Shown here one piece after another: positions 30,330 through 36,688 of a DNA stretch of 36,688 bases; the stretch's first letter is position 1, and each line of letters begins with the position of its first letter. Under the pieces are notes generated by a model. It worked only from the letters and a program-made list of their open reading frames with translations, made no database searches and was not told the origin of the DNA. Both the position numbers and the translations under genes were made by a program. Source of the DNA: Davidsoniella eucalypti (lineage: Eukaryota > Ascomycota > Sordariomycetes > Microascales > Ceratocystidaceae); NCBI GenBank assembly GCA_004009845.1, contig RMBW01000186.1:1-36688 (forward strand), written 5' to 3'.

Positions 30330-33300
30330 TGCTGGATTCCGTTGGAATCACATTCAAAACAAAATAGGAAGAATTTTGGTGTTTGGAAAGACAAAACTGC
30401 AGGCGGAATATTTATTCCTTATAGCCAGCTTCTAAACGGACAACTTCCATCTGCAGATAGATACAAGTACCTAGGATAGAATAGACGTAGTAAAAGAAAG
30501 AGAAAAAAACGCGCAATTACTCAAAAGAACATGAAAAAAGTATTGCCGGTATCACACAAATTAGCCCAAGTTCTGCTAGGCTAGCTGATGCATCAAATGC
30601 AACAACCCGTAAACTATGTGAATAAATAAAGCCCTATTTATGTATGATATATACTTCTATTGAAGCGATGAATGAGATATGCTGGAGAGAGTCTTGCAAT
30701 ATGATTATGACTAGAATGCAACCCCAAGCCATAGGCAGAAACCTTGGTGTCATTATTCATCTCACGTGACTCGTCATGTGACGGCATATCAGCTGCTATA
30801 AGGGTTGCCAAATCTGTGTTTGTACTACAAGTTTTTATTTTTATTTTTAATTCATTAATCTTATGGAGCTATAAGGCTGTAGATGTACTACAAGTTGTTA
30901 ATATTTCGGTGAATAAAGGCTATATTATTATCATAAGTCAAGAGGTAAACTCATTAGTGCTGGTAGATTTCAACTGAATGTAAAGATATTCCAATTGTAT
31001 CACTGTCATCGAGATTCACGATGTCATTTACATGGAATAATTAGTATGTTCAGTACATATTCAAGTGCTGAGAAAGCTAGTGACTGTTAGAGATACAATG
31101 ACAAAGGGTATATTAGTGAAGCTGGTGGAGTTGATGAATCAAGGAATAGCTTTATCATAAGACGATGATATATATATTTGGTTTTAGGTTCATGGCATAG
31201 TAGATGAAGATTCAAGTAAAAACACAATAAGAAATATACACAGGGCTAAGTGGGTGAATGAATACATGATTAAGTATATGTTCGCTACACTATCACTATT
31301 AAGCATGAATGGCTTTAACGGAATGAAATAGCCAATGAATTGTAAATTCATGATGATTCATATTAACAAAGACATCACATACGTAACAATAGTACAAGGC
31401 GAAATGAAACAATACAGCTAATGTATAATACAGGTGAGGAGTATTAATAGTATACAAGATGGAAGTTTTTAAATGAAGAAAAAGTCTGTTATTTAATTAT
31501 AGAAAATGAAGGTAGTAGAATTATATTTTAATTCCGTAGTCATATTAGCAACTAGATGAGGGTTGTAGTTCGATAAGCGAGTTCGGAAAATAGGATATTA
31601 TTGGAAGGGTTAGAAGGGTTACTGAGATGTGGAAATATAAACAAATGATTAAAAACTCAAAACAAGGAAAACGATTACTGGTTAACAGAAATAGCTTTTG
31701 TGTAAGATATAAACAGTGTATGCTAGGGGCTAATTAAATTATAATGAGAACTTGGGAGTGTAAATTCATATAATGTCGTAAAGTAGATCTGAACTTTCGT
31801 GTAGATTGAAATGAGCATTTAATGGAAATGAAGTCACTAGATTTTACTAATAACTTGAAGGTTGTTTAACAATTCAACTACAATTATAGCTTGTATTAAC
31901 AAGACTTCATTGGGTAAAGAGATATCTGTTTGTAGTAATTCTAGAAGAATAGTATGTAGAAAAATGGAGAAGGGGATGTGGTATAAGTTGAAATATGACA
32001 GAAAGATTTCCATATATAGGTAAAGTTTCACATTTACTTCTGTAAAACTAGTAGTAGAATGATTAGTGACTTCTAGTAACAAGATTGTAAGTCACATAAG
32101 ATCGAAAGCTAAGTAATAGAACAATGTATTGTATCTATATGCAACTGTTCTGTACATAATTCACTATGCATAAAACAATGAATGCAAGATAAGCCTTAGT
32201 ATGGTAGATGTGCCCTACATGTATGTTTAGGGTTAGATAGAACAAAGGAGTGATTTTGTTGGAATACGTTCTTGTCATAACTTACTGGTTACTTTGTAAA
32301 ATTGACCACAATAAACTACAGGATTATGGTGATCTTTTTACACGCTTGATTACTTGATTACTAGTATTGCAACATCAGCCTTGAGATTTGAGATTCTTTT
32401 CTAGAAATAGATGTAACACAATAAGCTCTGGTTTGAGCTATCAGAAAGACGCCATCCTGATCGGACTGATTGAGTGACGTTTTGTGAGTAAGCAAGATAG
32501 AAGAAGTTCGTTTGCCTTGAAGTTTGTTTTACCAAAATCTGGGGTGAGAGAAAGGGACGAGAAAAGGAAGACAAGTTCAATTCATCCTATGAATCCTTGT
32601 GTCTTTGGTAAAATCTTGCATCAAATAATATCAAGGACAAGGGAAAACTACAACCAAATATTTGTCGCTGTTCTCGCAATCATATGCACCTATGGCGTCA
32701 TAGAAATAACGAGTGCTATATTCTATACTGCAGGGCAACTCTAGCTGTAAATTACTTGGGATATGGCCGGACTTCAAAAGCCTGCCAAAAACCTGCAAGT
32801 GAGTTACGGAATTGAACAAGGATGCAACCTGGATTTGATCTGCAGCGAACATGTGGGACAGCCAAGACGAAGAGAAAGAGAAGCCAGGCTAAGATAAAAT
32901 CTGAGGTATGTGGCATTGTAATCGAGGCGATAAAATTCAATCTCAAAAAGAGAGAAATATTGCATACGTAGTTTTCAGGCTGCTTTGGGATATCTTCTTC
33001 AATAGCCCAGAGAATTCACCACAAATTTAGCCATTGTAAACTCAAAGCTGTCTTTTTTTTTTTTTTTTTGCCATTGTTTTCAGCACAAATTTTGCTTGTT
33101 TGCTTGCATGGATTTCGACTTTTTTTTTTCATTCTGCATGTTTAGTTGATTGTTGTGCTTGCATGTTGCTTGCTTGATTTTGTCATATTTGAGTCTGTAT
33201 ATCATGTAGTCAAGAATGTACAGTTATATTTGGCCGGCTCAGCAACTATGAAGACGAGATAAGCTGTGCTAGGCCTAGTTGAGCCGCTATAGCAGCTTAG

Positions 33301-33840
33301 CTCAGCACTACAATTGGAGGTTGATTGTGGGGCACGCTAAAGTAACCATTCTGGCCTTCTTATAGGGCGACAGAGAGCCTTATAGCGGAAACGGTGTCAT
33401 AATTATACGCCTACACAAACACATCATACAATAAATTTACTACTATAAAACTTTGTCATCGATTGTGATGACAGGCCCCGCAAAATCACTTGTGCACAAG
33501 AGTTAATTTAGTGTCGCTAATTGGTTAGTCGGACCTAATCCCTATAATTTTTTTTTATATATATATATAAAAGATATAAACAAAGCAAGGACAGGCTTAA
33601 CATTGGCCAAGAGTAGTAGAAGCCGGAGAGAATCAGAAGCAAAAGGTACGAGTAGCAAAACAGGAGCAGAAGCAGAAGCAGAAGCACTGATGCCAATGCT
33701 TGAAATTGCCACTCTAGGAATATGCAGCATCTTTGACACATTTTGCCGTTGTTGAAGCTTCGTTTACATACACAGCTGATAGCACAAGTCTTGACTTCAG
33801 CTGACAAGAAAGAAGCCTGTGTTAATCTGTGATTATGTTG
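30330..33840. other. 3.5 kb AT-rich stretch without a recognisable gene
   Basis: Stops are dense in all frames and the longest frames (under 95 codons) are featureless. Notable only for simple sequence: T17 at 33053-33069, a TA run near 33557-33568, (GCAGAA)n at 33666-33686, and one TTTAGGGTTAG near 32227. Probably heavily mutated repeat DNA (inference). Confidence 0.5.
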
Positions 33841-34203
33841 CCTACTTTTGCCTCTCTAGTCTGTTCGCAGCAGCATGGCAACTACATATTACACCCCTTT
33901 TTGGCACGTAGAAGTTATAGGACTTCAGCTTGTCTCTTTATAGCCACCCAATAATATCATGTTCTATAAAGAGCGTAGCATGTCCACTCCCAAAACTCAG
34001 ATTCACCTGTCTTGACTCCATCTACAACAACCTCGTCTTTCTCAATCAGTATTTCCCTTCATATTCCTTACTTTGTGCTTCTCTGCCTCTTTCTCCAATA
34101 ACTATTATCGTTATCACACATATATCAACTACCACCCTCGTCCTTCTCCTTGCCCACTTCTATAACAGATCAAGATCTTGCCTTGCCAATCACCATCTCC
34201 ACC
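33841..34203 (+). promoter_or_regulatory. Promoter and leader region of the permease gene
   Basis: The pyrimidine-rich run from about 34040 to 34160, rich in CTT/CCTT and ATCACC motifs, is typical of a fungal transcription start zone. A TATAAAG lies at 33965-33971. The start context is CACCATGG, close to the fungal optimum. Confidence 0.4.
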
Positions 34204-36469
34204 ATGGTTCGTGACGTCGGGTCCCTTCCGGGCAAATTGACGGCGGCCGCCGACGTAGCCGATTCCGAGAAAAGGGGATCGATGACCTTCTTCAGCTCGT
34301 CGTCAACCGACTCGCCTGTTGTCCTCACTGACAACGAGAGCTCGAACCAGGACCATACGCACCGCAAGCTGAGGTCTCGCCATATCCAGTTGATTGGTAA
34401 GTGTTTTCCACTTCTATTGTCCCCCTAGCAGCTCTTCCCTCTTGTCAACGCCCTTCCAACAGATCTACCATCCCCACCCTTTCTCTGCAGTCTTCCATTG
34501 TTCTTCTTGCCTTCTTCCCTGTAGCACAGCCATTGCCCCACGGTCGATCTTCCATATCGCTTCCATTCCCTTGGAATATCCGCTGTGTCCCTCAAAGCAA
34601 CCTCCCGCCCTATATTACTCGATTGATTGACTAACATGCTTCTTCTCATGCAGGCATTGGTGGTACCATTGGAACCGCCCTCTACGTAAGTATAAGTAAC
34701 GGGTTGCTAATAGCCAGCTAGCCACACGGCTAGATGGTACATATATCCTTTGATGTTCCTTCTGCCCTGTCCGACATATCGTTGTAGCCTACCAGTTCGC
34801 TTACCATTTTGTCTGTCATCTTATAGGTTCAAATAGGCAAAGGTCTCATTGCGGGTGGCCCCGCCTCCCTCTTGATTGCCTTTTCAATCTGGTGTACTAT
34901 TATCCTTGCGGTCACCACTTCCATGGCTGAGATGGTCACATACCTGCCCATCTCATCGCCTTTCATCACGTTTGCCGGTCGCTACATTGATGAGGCCTTT
35001 GGTTTTGCTGCTGGTTGGAACTTCTTCATCTTCGAAGCTGCCATGGTTCCGTTTGAAATCGTCGCCTGCAATGTCATCATCCAGTATTGGACTGAAGCCA
35101 TTCCTACTGGAGTGATTATTGCCATCATCGTCGTTCTCTATGGAGTCATCAACCTCCTGGCTGTCAAGTGGTATGGTGAAGTCGAATTCTGGGCCGCCCT
35201 GGGTAAGATGCTTTTGATCATTGCTCTCATCATCTTCACCTTCATCGTCATGCTGGGTGGAAATCCTCTTGGTGATCGGTTCGGTTTCCGCTACTGGAAA
35301 GATCCTGGTGCCTTCACCACGATATACTACCCAGGCAAGTTGGGGTACTTCCTTGGTTTCATGCAGTGCCTGATTCAGGCCTCTTTCATCATTGCTGGTC
35401 CCGACTACGTTTCCATGGCAGCTGGAGAGACGATCAACCCTCGTCAAGTCTTGCCCAAGGCCTACAACGCCGTCTTCTATCGTCTAACTGTCTTCTTCAT
35501 CCTGGGTGCGCTGTGTGTTGGAATCCTGCTTCCCTACGACGATCAGACCCTTATCGATGCGTTCCTCAACGACAAGCCAGGTGCCGCGGCTTCCCCGTAA
35601 GTTCTTCCAAGTCTCTATCGAATTAGATTAGGCTCTCTTGTATTTTACTAACACATACCAATAGCTATGTCGTTGCCATGGCTCGCCTCAAGATTGGAGT
35701 TCTGCCCCACATCATCAATGCACTTGTGCTCACAGCTGCGTTCGTAAGTTCCACCTCTCTATAGATGTCACACACATGTCATATCCCTTGTCTTCTCTCC
35801 CTTGTTTTTTCTCTTCAAAATATAGTCAACTAACCACATTCATTTCACAGAGTGCCGGAAACAGTTACGTATACTGTGCTTCCCGTTCTCTTCTTGGTCT
35901 AGCTCTAGAAAGAAAGGCGCCGCGCTTCTTCGTCACTTGCAACAAAGACGGAGTGCCATACTACTGTACTGCTGCCGTTTTGGCTGTTGCTTTCCTGAGT
36001 TTCCTTCAGCTCAGCTCTAGCTCGGCCAAGGTCCTGACGTGGTTTGTGTCTCTGGTCACTGCGTCACAGCTGATGAACTTTGCAGTGATGAGCGCGGCAT
36101 ACCTAGCCTTTTTCTACGCCTGCAAGACGCAGGGTGTCGACCGGAATACCCTACCGTACACCAGTGCTTTCCAGCCCTTTGCCGCCTGGTACTCCCTGGT
36201 CGGTACGATCATCATGACATTTGTTGGTGGCTACGCCGTCTTTCTCCCGGTCACTGGAGTGTCACGACGTTTCTGTTTTCGTACACCATGGTCGGTGTCT
36301 TCCGGTCATGTTCATCGTGTACAAAATCGTCAAGCGGACAACTTGGCGCCGCCCAGAGGAAGTCGATCTGTTCACTGGTGTTCGGGAAATCGAGGAATAC
36401 GAGAACAGTTACATTCCGGAGACAAACCTTGGCCTCTACGATCGTGTGCTTGATCGCATATTCGGGTAA
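34204..36469 (+). CDS. Amino-acid permease, five exons, two frameshifts near the 3' end
   Basis: Exons 34204-34396, 34654-34685, 34827-35596, 35665-35743 and 35851-36469; all introns have GTAAGT donors and AG acceptors, and phases join. The N-terminus is hydrophilic and Ser-rich; HRKLRSRHIQLIGIGGTIGT (residues 53-72) is the APC-superfamily entry to membrane helix 1, followed by GKGLIAGGP, further hydrophobic helices and the family's SAGNSYVYCASRSLLGLALE (359-378). About 12 membrane helices are expected; the protein would import amino acids with protons across the plasma membrane. One base is missing in CCCGG at 36247-36250 (after residue about 490) and one in TTCCGG near 36300-36304. With both restored the frame continues to RIFG-stop at 36469, about 564 residues, normal for the family. 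As written the gene is cut short after about 515 codons. Both gaps sit at CCGG runs, so sequencing or assembly error is likely. Confidence 0.9.
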
Positions 36470-36505
36470 TGGTGGAAGGTGTTCACTGGCGTTCGGGAAA
36501 TCGAG
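36370..36505. repeat. 25-bp direct repeat across the permease stop codon
   Basis: 36370-36394 (coding FTGVREIE) and 36481-36505 (after the stop) differ by one base. A second pair, 36461-36480 and 36510-36528 (TTCGGGTRATG...GGAAGGT), overlaps it. The coding end of the gene has thus been partly copied into its 3' untranslated region. Confidence 0.85.
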
Positions 36506-36688
36506 TATGTTCGGGTGATGAGGAAGGTGATGGCTGTTTTGTTGTTAGACGATACATATTTGGGATTGGTCTGTATCTTTCTATACAGCATAAGTATATT
36601 AAATACTTTGTTGTGGCATGCCTTACGGCTCACGTTTGTTTTTTTGGGATCCGATTTGGATTCAGTTTGCTTCATGGACTTTGTTTTT
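36506..36688 (+). other. 3' region of the permease gene
   Basis: AT-rich sequence after the stop, including AAGTATATTAAATAC near 36590-36604. No further gene begins before the window end. Confidence 0.5.

Noticed and set aside
32220..32240. Telomere-like TTTAGGGTTAG (also near 26206)
   Set aside because: Fewer than two hexamers each; expected by chance in this much AT-rich sequence.
33535..33807. Overlapping minus-strand frames with Ala/Ser or Leu runs
   Set aside because: Produced by the (GCAGAA)n simple repeat at 33666-33686.
1..36688. CRISPR array, operon, prophage or other prokaryotic system
   Set aside because: The introns, 5S layout, regulator families and transposons are all fungal; no spaced short direct-repeat array is present.

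Overview
The window looks like nuclear DNA of a filamentous ascomycete (Pezizomycotina). The signs are short spliceosomal introns with GTAAGT/GTAGGT donors and CTAAC-type branch sites, a dispersed 5S rRNA gene with its own TATA box and T-run, Zn2Cys6 regulator remnants, Tc1/mariner and Ty3/gypsy remains, and pseudogenes whose stops look like CAA to TAA or CGA to TGA changes, as repeat-induced point mutation (RIP) would make. I cannot name the species. Most of the window is AT-rich, gene-poor and repeat-bearing, with small islands of normal coding sequence.

Left part (1-7000): a large secreted protein gene of unknown role (1299-3296) behind a six-copy promoter tandem repeat and a probable leader intron. 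Next come a dead Zn2Cys6 transcription factor (about 3795-4800, minus), a dead flavin monooxygenase fragment (about 5040-5740, plus) and an apparently intact two-exon short-chain dehydrogenase/reductase (5855-6923, minus). A regulator, an oxygenase and a reductase side by side suggest a decayed metabolic gene cluster of which only the reductase still reads.

Middle (7000-16200): mostly AT-rich, with repeat fragments and unidentified coding scraps. It holds an intact two-exon gene for a small secreted six-cysteine protein (12878-13275, plus; effector-like), a small SAP-domain protein (13732-14031, minus), and a truncated Ty3/gypsy element with one LTR (15169-15786) and the end of its integrase (about 15840-16172).

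GC-rich island (17500-19410): a minus-strand gene with TATA box, leader and 5' intron. Its reading frame is split by one base exactly at a strong hairpin; the second half carries zinc-finger-like Cys/His pairs.

Right part (20800-30300): a 1,527-bp Tc1/mariner-type element with two identical 81-bp inverted ends and TA duplications but a disabled transposase; a degenerate minus-strand gene built of about 29-residue repeats; a long unidentified open frame; a 3.1-kb segment bounded by inverted copies of a roughly 155-bp repeat and containing a dead PLC-like phosphodiesterase gene; and a complete 5S rRNA gene just outside that segment.

Far right (30300-36688): almost 4 kb without a recognisable gene, then a five-exon amino-acid permease gene (34204-36469) that reads well except for two missing bases in CCGG contexts near its 3' end. 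These may be assembly errors or recent loss of function.
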